From Escarpia spicata (Eukaryota; Annelida; Polychaeta; Sabellida; Siboglinidae), in NCBI GenBank assembly GCA_963995525.1, contig OZ023207.1:2309344-2373343 (forward strand): a stretch of DNA of 64,000 nucleotides. Reading direction: 5' to 3'. The translations under genes and the position numbers were made by a program. This document shows positions 24,001-38,010 of the stretch, in pieces; the stretch's first letter is position 1; each line of letters begins with the position of its first letter. The notes below the pieces were generated by a model that was given only the letters and a program-made list of their open reading frames with translations, ran no database searches and was not told the DNA's origin.

Positions 24001-27000
24001 TTATCTCTCCTTTGGGTGAGTGCCCGATCGTTCTCCTTGTGTATCTCCCCGTTGGGTGAGTGCCAGGTTGTTCTCCTTGTGTATCTACCCGTTGGGTGAG
24101 TGCCAGGTCGTTCTCCTTGTGTATCTCTCCTTTGGGTGAGTGCCAGGTCGTTTTCATTGTTTATCTCCCCGTTGGGTGAGTGCCCGGTCGTTCTCCTTGT
24201 GTAACTCCCCGTTGGGTGAGTTCCAGGTCGTTCTACTTGTGTATCTCCCCGTTGGGTGAGTGCCAGGTTTTTCTCCATGTTTATCTCCTCTTTGGGTGAG
24301 TGCCCGATCGTTCTTCTTGTTTATCTCCCCTTTGGGTGAGTGCCCGATCGTTCTCCTTGTGTATCTCCCCGTTGGGTGAGTGACAGGTTGTTCTCCTTAT
24401 GTATCTCCCGGTTGGGTGAGTGCCAGGTTGTTCTCCTTGTGTATCTCATCGTTGGGTGAGTGCCAGGTTGTTCTCCTTGTGTATATCCCCATTGAGTGAG
24501 AGCCAGGTCGTTCTCCTTGTGTATCTCCCCGATGGGTGAGTGCCAGGTCGTTCTCCTTGTGTATCTCCCCGTTGGGTGAGTGCCAGGTCGTTCTCCTTGT
24601 GTATCTCCCCGTTGGGTGAGTGCCAAGTTGTTCATCTTGTGTATCTCCCCGTTGGGTGAGTGCCCAATCTTTCTCATTGTGTATCTCCCCGTTGGGTGAG
24701 TGCCAGGTCGTTCTTCTTGTGTAGCTCCCCGTTGGGTGAGTGCCACGTCGTTATCCTTGTGTATCTCCCCGTTGGGTGAGTGCCAGGTTGTTCTCCTTGT
24801 CTATCTCCCCGTTGGGTGAGTGCCCGATCTTTCTCCTTGTGTATCTCCCAGTTGGGTGAGTGCCAGGTTGTTCTCCTTATGTATCTCCCCGTTGGGTGAG
24901 ATCCAGTTTGTTCTCCTTGTGTATCTCCCCGTTGGGTGAGTGCCCTGTCGTTCTCTTTGTGTATCTCCCCGTTGGGTGAATGTCAGGTTGTTCTCCTTGT
25001 GTATCTCCCGGTTGGGTGAGTGCCTTGTTGTTCTCCTTGTGTATCTACCCTTTGGGTGAGTGCCCGATCGTTCTTCTTGTGTATCTCCCCTTTGGGTGAG
25101 TGCCCGATCGTTCTCCTTGTGTATCTCCCCGTTGGGTGAGTGCCAGGTTGTTCTCCTTGTGTATTTCCCCGTTGGGTGAGTGCCAGGTCGTTCTCCTTGT
25201 GTATCTCTCCTTTGGGTGAGTGCCAGGTCGTTTTCCTTGTGTATCTCCCCGTTGGGTGAGTGCCCGGTCGTTCTCCTTGTGTAACTCCCCGTTGGGCGAG
25301 TGCCAGGTCGTTCTACTTGTGTATCTCCCCGTTGGGTGAGTGCCAGGTTGTTCTCCATGTTTATCTCCGTGTTGGGTGAGTGCCCGGTCGTTCTCCTTGT
25401 GTATCTCCCCGTTGGGTGAGTGCCAGGTCGTTCTCCTTGTGTATCTCCTCGTTGGGTGAGTGCCAGGTCGTTATCCTTGTGTATCTCCCCGTTGGGTGAG
25501 TGCCAGGTTGTTCTCCTTGTGTATCTCCCCATTGGGTTAGTGCCCGATCGTTCTCCTTGTGTATCTCCCGGTTGGGTGAGTGCCAGGATGTTCTCCTTAT
25601 TTATCTCCCCGTTGGTTGAGAGCCAGATTGTTCTCCGTGTGTTTCTCCCCGTTGGGTGATTGTCATGTCGTTCTCCTTGTGTATCTCCCCGTTGGGTGAG
25701 TGCCAGGTTGTTCTCCTTGTGTATCTCACCGTTGGGTGAGTGCCAGTTTGTTCTCCTTGTGTATCTCCCCGTTGGGTGAGTGCAAGGTCGTTCTCCTTGT
25801 GTATCTCCCCGTTGGGTGAGTGCCTGATTGTTCTCCTTGTGTATCTCCCCTTAGGGTGAGTGCCCGATCGTTCTCCTTTTGTATATCCCCGTTGGGTGAT
25901 TGCCAGGTCGTTATCCTTTGTATCTCCCCGTTGTGTGAGGGCACAATCGTTCTCCTTGTATATCTCCCGGTTGGGTGAGTGACAGGTTGTTCTCCTTGTG
26001 TATCTCCCCGTTGGGTGAGTGCCCGGTCGTTCTCTTTGTGTATCTCCCCGTTGGGTGAATGCCATGTCGTTCTCTTTGTGTATCTCCCCGTTGGGTGAGT
26101 GCCTTGTTGTTCTCCTTGTGTATCTCCCCTTTGGGTGAGTGCCCGATCGTTCTTCTTGTGTATCTCCCCATTTGGTGAGTGCCCGATCGTTCTGCTTGTG
26201 TATCTCCCCGTTGGGTGAGTGCCAGGTTGTTCTCCTTATGTATCTCTCCGTTGGGTGAGTGCCAGGTTGTTCTCCTTGTGTATCTCCCCGTTGGGTGAGT
26301 GCCCGGTCGTTCTCCTTGTGTATCTCTCCGTTGGGTGAATGCCAGGTCGTTCTCCTTGTGTATCTCCCCGTTGGGTGAGTGCCGGTCGTTCTCCTTGTGT
26401 ATCTCACCGTTGGGTGAGTGCCAGGTCGTTCTCCTTGTGTATCTCCCCGTTGGGTGAGTGCCATGTTGTTCTCCGTGTTTATCTCCGCGTTGGGTGAGTG
26501 CCCGGTCGTTCTCCTTGTGTATCTCCCCGTTGGGTGAGTGCCAGGTCGTTCTCCTTGTGTATCTCCTCGTTGGGTGAGTGCCAGGTCGTTATCCTTGAGT
26601 ATCTCCCCGTTGGGTGAGTGCCAGGTTGTTCTCCTTGTGTATCTCCCCGTTGGGTGAGTGCCAGGTTGTTATCCTTGTGTATCTCCCCGTTGGGTGAGTG
26701 CCAGGTTGTTATCCTTGTGTATCTCCCCGTTGGGTGAGTGCCCGATCGTTCTGCTTGTGTATCTCCCCGTTGGGTGAGTGCCAGGTTGTTCTCCTTATGT
26801 ATCTCCCCGTTGGGTGAGTGCCAGGTTGTTCTCCTTGTGTATCTCCCCGTTGGGTGAGTGCCCGGTCGTTCTCCTTGTGTATCTCTCCGTTGGGTGAGTG
26901 CCAGGTCGTTCTCCTTGTGTATCTCCCCGTTGGGTGAGTGCCCGGTCGTTCTCCTTGTGTATCTCACCGTTGGGTGAGTGCCAGGTCGTTCTCCTTGTGT

Positions 27001-28511
27001 ATCTCCCCGTTGGGTGAGTGCCAGGTTGTTCTCCATGTTTATCTCCGCGTTGGGTGAGTGCCCGGTCGTTCTCCTTGTGTATCTCCCCGTTGGGTGACTG
27101 CCATGTCGTTCTCCTTGTGTATCTCCTCGTTGGGTGAATGCCAGGTCGTTATCCTTGAGTATCTCCCCGTTGGGTGAGTGCCAGGTTGTTCTCCTTGTGT
27201 ATCTCCCCGTTGGGTGAGTGCCAAATTGTTATCCTTGTGTATCTCCCCGTTGGGTGAATGCCAGGTTATTCTCCTTTTGTATCTCCCCGTTGGGAGAGTG
27301 CCAGGTTTTTCTCCTTGTGTATCTCCCCGTTGGTTGAGTGCCAGGTTATTCTCCTTGTGTATCTCCCCGTTGAGTGAGTGCCAGGTTATTCTCCTTGTGT
27401 ATCTCCCCGTTGGGTGAGTGCCAGGTTGTTATCCTTGTGTAACTCCCCGTTGGGTGATTGTCAGGTCGTTCTCTTTGTGTATCTCCCCGTTGGGTGAGTG
27501 CCAGGTTGTTCTCCTTGTGTATCTCCCCGTTGGGTGAGTGCAAGGTCGTTCTCCTTGTGTATCTCCCCGTTGGGTGAGTGCCTGATTGTTCTCCTTGTGT
27601 ATCTCCCCTTTGGGTGAGTGCCCGATCGTTCTCCTTTTGTATCTCCCCGTTGGGTGAGTGCCAGGTCATTATCCTTTGTATCTCCCCGTTGGGTGAGTGC
27701 ACTATCGTTCTCCTTGTATATCTCCCCATTGGGTGAGTGCCCGATCGTTCTGCTTGTGTATCTCCCCGTTGGGTGAGTGCCAGGTTGTTCTCCTTATGTA
27801 TCTCCCCGTTGGGTGAGTGCCAGGTTGTTCTCCTTGTGTATCTCCCCGTTGGGTGAGTGCCCGGTCGTTCTCCTTGTGTATTTCCCCGTTTGGTGAGTGC
27901 CAGGTCGTTCTCCTTGTGTATCTCCTCGTTGGGTGAGTGCCAGGTCGTTATCCTTGAGTATCTCCCCGTTGGGTGAGTGCCAGGTTGTTCTCCTTGTGTA
28001 TCTCCCCGTTGGGTGAGTGCCAGGTTGTTATCCTTGTGTATCTCCCCGTTGGGTGAGTGCCCGATCGTTCTGCTTGTGTATCTCCCCGTTGGGTGAGTGC
28101 CAGGTTGTTCTCCTTATGTATCTCCCCGTTGGGTGAATGCCAGGTTGTTTTCCTTGTGTATCTCCCCGTTGGGTGAGTGCCCGGTCGTTCTCCTTGTGTA
28201 TCTCTCCGTTGGGTGAGTGCCAGGTCGTTCTCCTTGTGTATCTCCCCGTTGGGTGAGTGCCAGGTCGTTCTCCTTGTGTATCTCACCGTTGGGTGAGTGC
28301 CAGGTCGTTCTCTTTGTGTATCTCCCCGTTGGGTGAGTGCCAGGTTGTTCTCCATGTTTATCTCCGCGTTGGGTGAGTGCCCGGTCGTTCTCCTTGTGTA
28401 TCTCCCCGTTGGGTGAGTGCCATGTCGTTCTCCTTGTGTATCTCCTCGTTGGGTGAGTGCCAGGTCGTTATCCTTGAGTATCTCCCCGTTGGGTGAGTGC
28501 CAGGTTGTTCT
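15318..28511. repeat. Tandem duplication, 2 x 6597 bp
   Basis: Copies are about 15318-21914 and 21915-28511. The constant 6597-bp offset equals 165 units minus 3 bases, matching three 39-bp units carried in each copy (near 19320, 19785 and 21085 in copy 1). Private differences are sparse, for example ATGTGTCTCT near 19642 against ATGTATCTCT in copy 2. The second copy begins where the first stops matching, as expected from unequal exchange. The 1600-bp duplication lies partly inside copy 1. Confidence 0.82.
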
Positions 28512-31255
28512 CCTTGTGTATCTCCCCGTTGGGTGAGTGCCAGGTTGTTATCCTTGTGTATCTCCCCGTTGGGTGAGTGCCAGGTTATTCTCCTTTTGTA
28601 TCTCCCCGTTGAGAGAGTGCCAGGTTTTTCTCCTTGTGTATCTCCCCGTTGGTTGAGTGCCAGGTGATTCTCCTTGTGTATCTCCCCGTTGAGTGAGTGC
28701 CAGGTTATTCTCCTTGTGTATCTCCCCGTTGGGTGAGTGCCAGGTTGTTATCCTTGTGTATCTCCCCGTTGGGTGATTGTCAGGTCGTTCTCCTTGTGTA
28801 TCTCCCCGTTGGGTGAGTGCCAGGTTGTTCTCCTTGTGTATCTCCCCGTTGGGTGAGTGCAAGGTCGTTCTCCTTGTGTATCTACCCTTTGGGTGAGTGC
28901 CCGATCGTTCTCCTTTTGTATCTCCCCGTTGGGTGAGTGCCAGGTCGTTATCCTTTGTATCTCCCCGTTGGGTGAGTGCACTATCGTTCTCCTTGTATAT
29001 CTCCCGGTTGGGTGAGTGCCTGGTTGTTCTCCTTATGTATCTCCCCATTGGGTGAGTGCCCGGTCGTTCTCCTTGTGTATCTCCCCGTTGGGTGAGTGCC
29101 AGGTTGTTCTCCTTATGTATCTCCCCGATGGGTGAGTGCACGGTCGTTCTCCTTGTGTATCTCCCCGTTCGGTGAGTGCCAGGTTATTCTCCTTGTGTAT
29201 CTCCCCGTTCGGTGAGTGCCAGGTCGTTCTCCTTGTGTATCTCCCCGTTGGGTGAGTGCCAGGTCTTTCTCCTTGTGTATCTCCCCGTTGGGTGAGTGCC
29301 AGTTCGTTATCCTTTGTATCTCCCCGTTTGGTGAGTGCCAGGTCGTTCTCCTTGTGTATCTCCCCGTTGGGTGAGTGCCCGATCGTTCTCCTTGTGTATC
29401 TCCCGGTTGGGTGAGTGCCAGGTTGTTCTCCTTATTTATCTCCCCGTTGGGTGAGAACCAGGTTGTTCTCCTTGTGTATCTCCCCGTTGGGGAAGTGCCA
29501 GGTCGTTCTCCTTATGTATATCCCCGTTGGGTGAGTGCCTGGTTGTTCTCCTTGTGTATCTCCCCGTTGGGTGAGTGCCCGGTCGTTCTCCTTGTGTATT
29601 TCCCCGTTTGGTGAGTGCCAGGTCGTTCTCCTTGTGTATCTCCTCGTTGGGTGAGTGCCAGGTCGTTATCCTTGAGTATCTCCCCGTTGGGTGAGTGCCA
29701 GGTTGTTCTCCTTGTGTATCTCCCCGTTGGGTGAGTGCCAGGTTGTTATCCTTGTGTATCTCCCCGTTGGGTGAGTGCCCGATCGTTCTGCTTGTGTATC
29801 TCCCCGTTGGGTGAGTGCCAGGTTGTTCTCCTTATGTATCTCCCCGTTGGGTGAATGCCAGGTTGTTTTCCTTGTGTATCTCCCCGTTGGGTGAGTGCCC
29901 GGTCGTTCTCCTTGTGTATCTCTCCGTTGGGTGAGTGCCAGGTCGTTCTCCTTGTGTATCTCCCCGTTGGGTGAGTGCCAGGTCGTTCTCCTTGTGTATC
30001 TCACCGTTGGGTGAGTGCCAGGTCGTTCTCTTTGTGTATCTCCCCGTTGGGTGAGTGCCAGGTTGTTCTCCATGTTTATCTCCGCGTTGGGTGAGTGCCC
30101 GGTCGTTCTCCTTGTGTATCTCCCCGTTGGGTGAGTGCCATGTCGTTCTCCTTGTGTATCTCCTCGTTGGGTGAGTGCCAGGTCGTTATCCTTGAGTATC
30201 TCCCCGTTGGGTGAGTGCCAGGTTGTTCTCCTTGTGTATCTCCCCGTTGGGTGAGTGCCAGGTTGTTATCCTTGTGTATCTCCCCGTTGGGTGAGTGCCA
30301 GGTTATTCTCCTTTTGTATCTCCCCGTTGAGAGAGTGCCAGGTTTTTCTCCTTGTGTATCTCCCCGTTGGTTGAGTGCCAGGTGATTCTCCTTGTGTATC
30401 TCCCCGTTGAGTGAGTGCCAGGTTATTCTCCTTGTGTATCTCCCCGTTGGGTGAGTGCCAGGTTGTTATCCTTGTGTATCTCCCCGTTGGGTGATTGTCA
30501 GGTCGTTCTCCTTGTGTATCTCCCCGTTGGGTGAGTGCCAGGTTGTTCTCCTTGTGTATCTCCCCGTTGGGTGAGTGCAAGGTCGTTCTCCTTGTGTATC
30601 TACCCTTTGGGTGAGTGCCCGATCGTTCTCCTTTTGTATCTCCCCGTTGGGTGAGTGCCAGGTCGTTATCCTTTGTATCTCCCCGTTGGGTGAGTGCACT
30701 ATCGTTCTCCTTGTATATCTCCCGGTTGGGTGAGTGACTGGTTGTTCTCCTTATGTATCTCCCCATTGGGTGAGTGCCCGGTCGTTCTCCTTGTGTATCT
30801 CCCCGTTGGGTGAGTGCCAGGTTGTTCTCCTTATGTATCTCCCCGATGGGTGAGTGCACGGTCGTTCTCCTTGTGTATCTCCCCGTTCGGTGAGTGCCAG
30901 GTTATTCTCCTTGTGTATCTCCCCGTTCGGTGAGTGCCAGGTCGTTCTCCTTGTGTATCTCCCCGTTGGGTGAGTGCCAGGTCTTTCTCCTTGTGTATCT
31001 CCCCGTTGGGTGAGTGCCAGTTCGTTATCCTTTGTATCTCCCCGTTTGGTGAGTGCCAGGTCGTTCTCCTTGTGTATCTCCCCGTTGGGTGAGTGCCCGA
31101 TCGTTCTCCTTGTGTATCTCCCGGTTGGGTGAGTGCCAGGTTGTTCTCCTTATTTATCTCCCCGTTGGGTGAGAACCAGGTTGTTCTCCTTGTGTATCTC
31201 CCCGTTGGGGAAGTGCCAGGTCGTTCTCCTTATGTATATCCCCGTTGGGTGAGTG
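27820..31255. repeat. Tandem duplication, 2 x 1718 bp
   Basis: Copies are about 27820-29537 and 29538-31255. They share TTTCCCCGTTTGG, GAGAGAGTGCC, the GTGATTCTCC variant, paired GTTCGGTGAG units, and GTTGGGGAAG. The offset is 43 units minus 2 bases. One private change is GAGTGACTGG near 30734 against GAGTGCCTGG in copy 1. Confidence 0.8.
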
Positions 31256-31324
31256 CCTGGTTGTTCTCCTTGTGTATCTCCCCGTTGGGTGAGTGCCCAA
31301 TCGTTCTCCTTGTGTATCTCCCGG

Positions 31325-34300
31325 TTGGGTGAGTGCCCGATCGTTCTTCTTGTTTATCTCTCCTTTGGGTGAGTGCCCGATCGTTCTCCTTGTGTATCTC
31401 CCCGTTGGGTGAGTGCCAGGTTGTTCTCCTTGTGTATCTACCCGTTGGGTGAGTGCCAGGTCGTTCTCCTTGTGTATCTCTCCTTTGGGTGAGTGCCAGG
31501 TCGTTTTCATTGTTTATCTCCCCGTTGGGTGAGTGCCCGGTCGTTCTCCTTGTGTAACTCCCCGTTGGGTGAGTTCCAGGTCGTTCTACTTGTGTATCTC
31601 CCCGTTGGGTGAGTGCCAGGTTTTTCTCCATGTTTATCTCCTCTTTGGGTGAGTGCCCGATCGTTCTTCTTGTTTATCTCCCCTTTGGGTGAGTGCCCGA
31701 TCGTTCTCCTTGTGTATCTCCCCGTTGGGTGAGTGACAGGTTGTTCTCCTTATGTATCTCCCGGTTGGGTGAGTGCCAGGTTGTTCTCCTTGTGTATCTC
31801 ATCGTTGGGTGAGTGCCAGGTTGTTCTCCTTGTGTATATCCCCATTGAGTGAGAGCCAGGTCGTTCTCCTTGTGTATCTCCCCGATGGGTGAGTGCCAGG
31901 TCGTTCTCCTTGTGTATCTCCCCGTTGGGTGAGTGCCAGGTCGTTCTCCTTGTGTATCTCCCCGTTGGGTGAGTGCCAAGTTGTTCATCTTGTGTATCTC
32001 CCCGTTGGGTGAGTGCCCAATCTTTCTCATTGTGTATCTCCCCGTTGGGTGAGTGCCAGGTCGTTCTTCTTGTGTAGCTCCCCGTTGGGTGAGTGCCACG
32101 TCGTTATCCTTGTGTATCTCCCCGTTGGGTGAGTGCCAGGTTGTTCTCCTTGTCTATCTCCCCGTTGGGTGAGTGCCCGATCTTTCTCCTTGTGTATCTC
32201 CCAGTTGGGTGAGTGCCAGGTTGTTCTCCTTATGTATCTCCCCGTTGGGTGAGATCCAGTTTGTTCTCCTTGTGTATCTCCCCGTTGGGTGAGTGCCCTG
32301 TCGTTCTCTTTGTGTATCTCCCCGTTGGGTGAATGTCAGGTTGTTCTCCTTGTGTATCTCCCGGTTGGGTGAGTGCCTTGTTGTTCTCCTTGTGTATCTA
32401 CCCTTTGGGTGAGTGCCCGATCGTTCTTCTTGTGTATCTCCCCTTTGGGTGAGTGCCCGATCGTTCTCCTTGTGTATCTCCCCGTTGGGTGAGTGCCAGG
32501 TTGTTCTCCTTGTGTATTTCCCCGTTGGGTGAGTGCCAGGTCGTTCTCCTTGTGTATCTCTCCTTTGGGTGAGTGCCAGGTCGTTTTCCTTGTGTATCTC
32601 CCCGTTGGGTGAGTGCCCGGTCGTTCTCCTTGTGTAACTCCCCGTTGGGCGAGTGCCAGGTCGTTCTACTTGTGTATCTCCCCGTTGGGTGAGTGCCAGG
32701 TTGTTCTCCATGTTTATCTCCGTGTTGGGTGAGTGCCCGGTCGTTCTCCTTGTGTATCTCCCCGTTGGGTGAGTGCCAGGTCGTTCTCCTTGTGTATCTC
32801 CTCGTTGGGTGAGTGCCAGGTCGTTATCCTTGTGTATCTCCCCGTTGGGTGAGTGCCAGGTTGTTCTCCTTGTGTATCTCCCCATTGGGTTAGTGCCCGA
32901 TCGTTCTCCTTGTGTATCTCCCGGTTGGGTGAGTGCCAGGATGTTCTCCTTATTTATCTCCCCGTTGGTTGAGAGCCAGATTGTTCTCCGTGTGTTTCTC
33001 CCCGTTGGGTGATTGTCATGTCGTTCTCCTTGTGTATCTCCCCGTTGGGTGAGTGCCAGGTTGTTCTCCTTGTGTATCTCACCGTTGGGTGAGTGCCAGT
33101 TTGTTCTCCTTGTGTATCTCCCCGTTGGGTGAGTGCAAGGTCGTTCTCCTTGTGTATCTCCCCGTTGGGTGAGTGCCTGATTGTTCTCCTTGTGTATCTC
33201 CCCTTAGGGTGAGTGCCCGATCGTTCTCCTTTTGTATATCCCCGTTGGGTGATTGCCAGGTCGTTATCCTTTGTATCTCCCCGTTGTGTGAGGGCACAAT
33301 CGTTCTCCTTGTATATCTCCCGGTTGGGTGAGTGACAGGTTGTTCTCCTTGTGTATCTCCCCGTTGGGTGAGTGCCCGGTCGTTCTCTTTGTGTATCTCC
33401 CCGTTGGGTGAATGCCATGTCGTTCTCTTTGTGTATCTCCCCGTTGGGTGAGTGCCTTGTTGTTCTCCTTGTGTATCTCCCCTTTGGGTGAGTGCCCGAT
33501 CGTTCTTCTTGTGTATCTCCCCATTTGGTGAGTGCCCGATCGTTCTGCTTGTGTATCTCCCCGTTGGGTGAGTGCCAGGTTGTTCTCCTTATGTATCTCT
33601 CCGTTGGGTGAGTGCCAGGTTGTTCTCCTTGTGTATCTCCCCGTTGGGTGAGTGCCCGGTCGTTCTCCTTGTGTATCTCTCCGTTGGGTGAATGCCAGGT
33701 CGTTCTCCTTGTGTATCTCCCCGTTGGGTGAGTGCCGGTCGTTCTCCTTATGTATCTCACCGTTGGGTGAGTGCCAGGTCGTTCTCCTTGTGTATCTCCC
33801 CGTTGGGTGAGTGCCATGTTGTTCTCCGTGTTTATCTCCGCGTTGGGTGAGTGCCCGGTCGTTCTCCTTGTGTATCTCCCCGTTGGGTGAGTGCCAGGTC
33901 GTTCTCCTTGTGTATCTCCTCGTTGGGTGAGTGCCAGGTCGTTATCCTTGAGTATCTCCCCGTTGGGTGAGTGCCAGGTTGTTCTCCTTGTGTATCTCCC
34001 CGTTGGGTGAGTGCCAGGTTGTTATCCTTGTGTATCTCCCCGTTGGGTGAGTGCCAGGTTGTTATCCTTGTGTATCTCCCCGTTGGGTGAGTGCCCGATC
34101 GTTCTGCTTGTGTATCTCCCCGTTGGGTGAGTGCCAGGTTGTTCTCCTTATGTATCTCCCCGTTGGGTGAGTGCCAGGTTGTTCTCCTTGTGTATCTCCC
34201 CGTTGGGTGAGTGCCCGGTCGTTCTCCTTGTGTATCTCTCCGTTGGGTGAGTGCCAGGTCGTTCTCCTTGTGTATCTCCCCGTTGGGTGAGTGCCCGGTC

Positions 34301-37170
34301 GTTCTCCTTGTGAATCTCACCGTTGGGTGAGTGCCAGGTCGTTCTCCTTGTGTATCTCCCCGTTGGGTGAGTGCCAGGTTGTTCTCCTTATGTATCTCCC
34401 CGTTGGGTGAGTGCCAGGTTGTTCTCCTTGTGTATCTCCCCGTTGGGTGAGTGCCCGGTCGTTCTCCTTGTGTATCTCTCCGTTGGGTGAGTGCCAGGTC
34501 GTTCTCCTTGTGTATCTCCCCGTTGGGTGAGTGCCCGGTCGTTCTCCTTGTGTATCTCACCGTTGGGTGAGTGCCAGGTCGTTCTCCTTGTGTATCTCCC
34601 CGTTGGGTGAGTGCCAGGTTGTTCTCCATGTTTATCTCCGCGTTGGGTGAGTGCCCGGTCGTTCTCCTTGTGTATCTCCCCGTTGGGTGAGTGCCATGTC
34701 GTTCTCCTTGTGTATCTCCTCGTTGGGTGAATGCCAGGTCGTTATCCTTGAGTATCTCCCCGTTGGGTGAGTGCCAGGTTGTTCTCCTTGTGTATCTCCC
34801 CGTTGGGTGAGTGCCAAATTGTTATCCTTGTGTATCTCCCCGTTGGGTGAGTGCCAGGTTATTCTCCTTTTGTATCTCCCCGTTGGGAGAGTGCCAGGTT
34901 TTTCTCCTTGTGTATCTCCCCGTTGGTTGAGTGCCAGGTTATTCTCCTTGTGTATCTCCCCGTTGAGTGAGTGCCAGGTTATTCTCCTTGTGTATCTCCC
35001 CGTTGGGTGAGTGCCAGGTTGTTATCCTTGTGTAACTCCCCGTTGGGTGATTGTCAGGTCGTTCTCTTTGTGTATCTCCCCGTTGGGTGAGTGCCAGGTT
35101 GTTCTCCTTGTGTATCTCCCCGTTGGGTGAGTGCAAGGTCGTTCTCCTTGTGTATCTCCCCGTTGGGTGAGTGCCTGATTGTTCTCCTTGTGTATCTCCC
35201 CTTTGGGTGAGTGCCCGATCGTTCTCCTTTTGTATCTCCCCGTTGGGTGAGTGCCAGGTCATTATCCTTTGTATCTCCCCGTTGGGTGAGTGCACTATCG
35301 TTCTCCTTGTATATCTCCCCATTGGGTGAGTGCCCGATCGTTCTGCTTGTGTATCTCCCCGTTGGGTGAGTGCCAGGTTGTTCTCCTTATGTATCTCCCC
35401 GTTGGGTGAGTGCCAGGTTGTTCTCCTTGTGTATCTCCCCGTTGGGTGAGTGCCCGGTCGTTCTCCTTGTGTATTTCCCCGTTTGGTGAGTGCCAGGTCG
35501 TTCTCCTTGTGTATCTCCTCGTTGGGTGAGTGCCAGGTCGTTATCCTTGAGTATCTCCCCGTTGGGTGAGTGCCAGGTTGTTCTCCTTGTGTATCTCCCC
35601 GTTGGGTGAGTGCCAGGTTGTTATCCTTGTGTATCTCCCCGTTGGGTGAGTGCCCGATCGTTCTGCTTGTGTATCTCCCCGTTGGGTGAGTGCCAGGTTG
35701 TTCTCCTTATGTATCTCCCCGTTGGGTGAATGCCAGGTTGTTTTCCTTGTGTATCTCCCCGTTGGGTGAGTGCCCGGTCGTTCTCCTTGTGTATCTCTCC
35801 GTTGGGTGAGTGCCAGGTCGTTCTCCTTGTGTATCTCCCCGTTGGGTGAGTGCCAGGTCGTTCTCCTTGTGTATCTCACCGTTGGGTGAGTGCCAGGTCG
35901 TTCTCTTTGTGTATCTCCCCGTTGGGTGAGTGCCAGGTTGTTCTCCATGTTTATCTCCGCGTTGGGTGAGTGCCCGGTCGTTCTCCTTGTGTATCTCCCC
36001 GTTGGGTGAGTGCCATGTCGTTCTCCTTGTGTATCTCCTCGTTGGGTGAGTGCCAGGTCGTTATCCTTGAGTATCTCCCCGTTGGGTGAGTGCCAGGTTG
36101 TTCTCCTTGTGTATCTCCCCGTTGGGTGAGTGCCAGGTTGTTATCCTTGTGTATCTCCCCGTTGGGTGAGTGCCAGGTTATTCTCCTTTTGTATCTCCCC
36201 GTTGAGAGAGTGCCAGGTTTTTCTCCTTGTGTATCTCCCCGTTGGTTGAGTGCCAGGTTATTCTCCTTGTGTATCTCCCCGTTGAGTGAGTGCCAGGTTA
36301 TTCTCCTTGTGTATCTCCCCGTTGGGTGAGTGCCAGGTTGTTATCCTTGTGTATCTCCCCGTTGGGTGATTGTCAGGTCGTTCTCCTTGTGTATCTCCCC
36401 GTTGGGTGAGTGCCAGGTTGTTCTCCTTGTGTATCTCCCCGTTGGGTGAGTGCAAGGTCGTTCTCCTTGTGTATCTACCCTTTGGGTGAGTGCCCGATCG
36501 TTCTCCTTTTGTATCTCCCCGTTGGGTGAGTGCCAGGTCGTTATCCTTTGTATCTCCCCGTTGGGTGAGTGCACTATCGTTCTCCTTGTATATCTCCCGG
36601 TTGGGTGAGTGCCTGGTTGTTCTCCTTATGTATCTCCCCATTGGGTGAGTGCCCGGTCGTTCTCCTTGTGTATCTCCCCGTTGGGTGAGTGCCAGGTTGT
36701 TCTCCTTATGTATCTCCCCGATGGGTGAGTGCACGGTCGTTCTCCTTGTGTATCTCCCCGTTCGGTGAGTGCCAGGTTATTCTCCTTGTGTATCTCCCCG
36801 TTCGGTGAGTGCCAGGTCGTTCTCCTTGTGTATCTCCCCGTTGGGTGAGTGCCAGGTCTTTCTCCTTGTGTATCTCCCCGTTGGGTGAGTGCCAGTTCGT
36901 TATCCTTTGTATCTCCCCGTTGGGTGAGTGCCAGGTCGTTCTCCTTGTGTATCTCCCCGTTGGGTGAGTGCCCGATCGTTCTCCTTGTGTATCTCCCGGT
37001 TGGGTGAGTGCCAGGTTGTTCTCCTTATTTATCTCCCCGTTGGGTGAGAACCAGGTTGTTCTCCTTGTGTATCTCCCCGTTGGGGAAGTGCCAGGTCGTT
37101 CTCCTTATGTATATCCCCGTTGGGTGAGTGCCTGGTTGTTCTCCTTGTGTATCTCCCCGTTGGGTGAGTG
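31325..37170. repeat. Third, rearranged copy of the 6.6-kb block
   Basis: The order of variants from about 23972 onward recurs here at offset 7353. After about 34380 the offset becomes 7593 because of a 240-bp insertion. Shared landmarks include CTCCCAGTTGGG, GAGATCCAG, GTTGGGCGAG, CGTGTTGGG and the CCTTAGGGTG unit. The block therefore exists as two full copies plus this one. Confidence 0.75.
34141..34620. repeat. Tandem duplication, 2 x 240 bp (6 units)
   Basis: Positions 34141-34380 and 34381-34620 are the same six-unit string except for a TGAATCTCAC unit (near 34311) in the first and TGTATCTCAC in the second. The corresponding stretch of the 6.6-kb block near 26780-27020 has only one copy, so the event is specific to this lineage of the block. 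Confidence 0.85.
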
Positions 37171-38010
37171 CCCAATCGTTCTCCTTGTGTATCTCCCGGT
37201 TGGGTGAGTGCCCGATCTTTCTCCTTGTGTATCTCCCGGTTGGGTGAGTGCCAGGTTGTTCTCCTTATGTATCTCCCCGTTGGGTGAGAGCCAGTTTGTT
37301 CTCCTTGTGTATCTACACGTTGGGTGAGTGCCCTGTCTTCTCTTTGTGTATCTCCCCGTTGGGTGAATGCCAGGTTGTTTTCCTTGTGTATCTCCCCGTT
37401 GGGTGAGTGCCAGGTTATTCTCCTTGTGTATCTCCCCGTTGGGTGAGTGCCAGGTTGTTATCCTTGTGTATCTCCCCGTTGGGTGAGTGCCAGGTTGTTA
37501 TCCTTTGTATCTCCCCGTTGGTTGAGTGCCAGTTTGTTCTCCTTGTGTATCTCCCCGTTGGGTGAGTGCCCGATCGTTCTCCTTGTGTATCTCCCGGTTG
37601 GGTGAGTGCCAGGTTGTTCTCCTTATTTATCTCCCCGTTGGGTGAGAACCAGGTTGTTCTCCTTGTGTATCTCCCCGTTGGGGAAGTGCCAGGTCGTTCT
37701 CCTTATGTATATCCCCGTTGGGTGAGTGCCTGGTTGTTCTCCTTGTGTATCTCCCCGTTGGGTGAGTGCCCAATCGTTCTCCTTGTGTATCTCCCGGTTG
37801 GGTGAGTGCCCGATCTTTCTCCTTGTGTATCTCCCGGTTGGGTGAGTGCCAGGTTGTTCTCCTTATGTATCTCCCCGTTGGGTGAGAGCCAGTTTGTTCT
37901 CCTTGTGTATCTACACGTTGGGTGAGTTCCCTGTCTTCTCTTTGTGTATCTCCCCGTTGGGTGAATGCCAGGTTGTTTTCCTTGTGTATCTCCCCGTTGG
38001 GTGAGTGCCA
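36940..38010. repeat. Local duplication at 598-bp spacing
   Basis: The string with GAGAACCAG, GTTGGGGAAG, CCCAATCG, CTACACG and CTGTCTTCTC occurs at about 36942-37412 and again at 37540-38010. It recurs in the next 5233-bp copy at about 42175-43243. Its spacing is 15 units minus 2 bases. Confidence 0.7.
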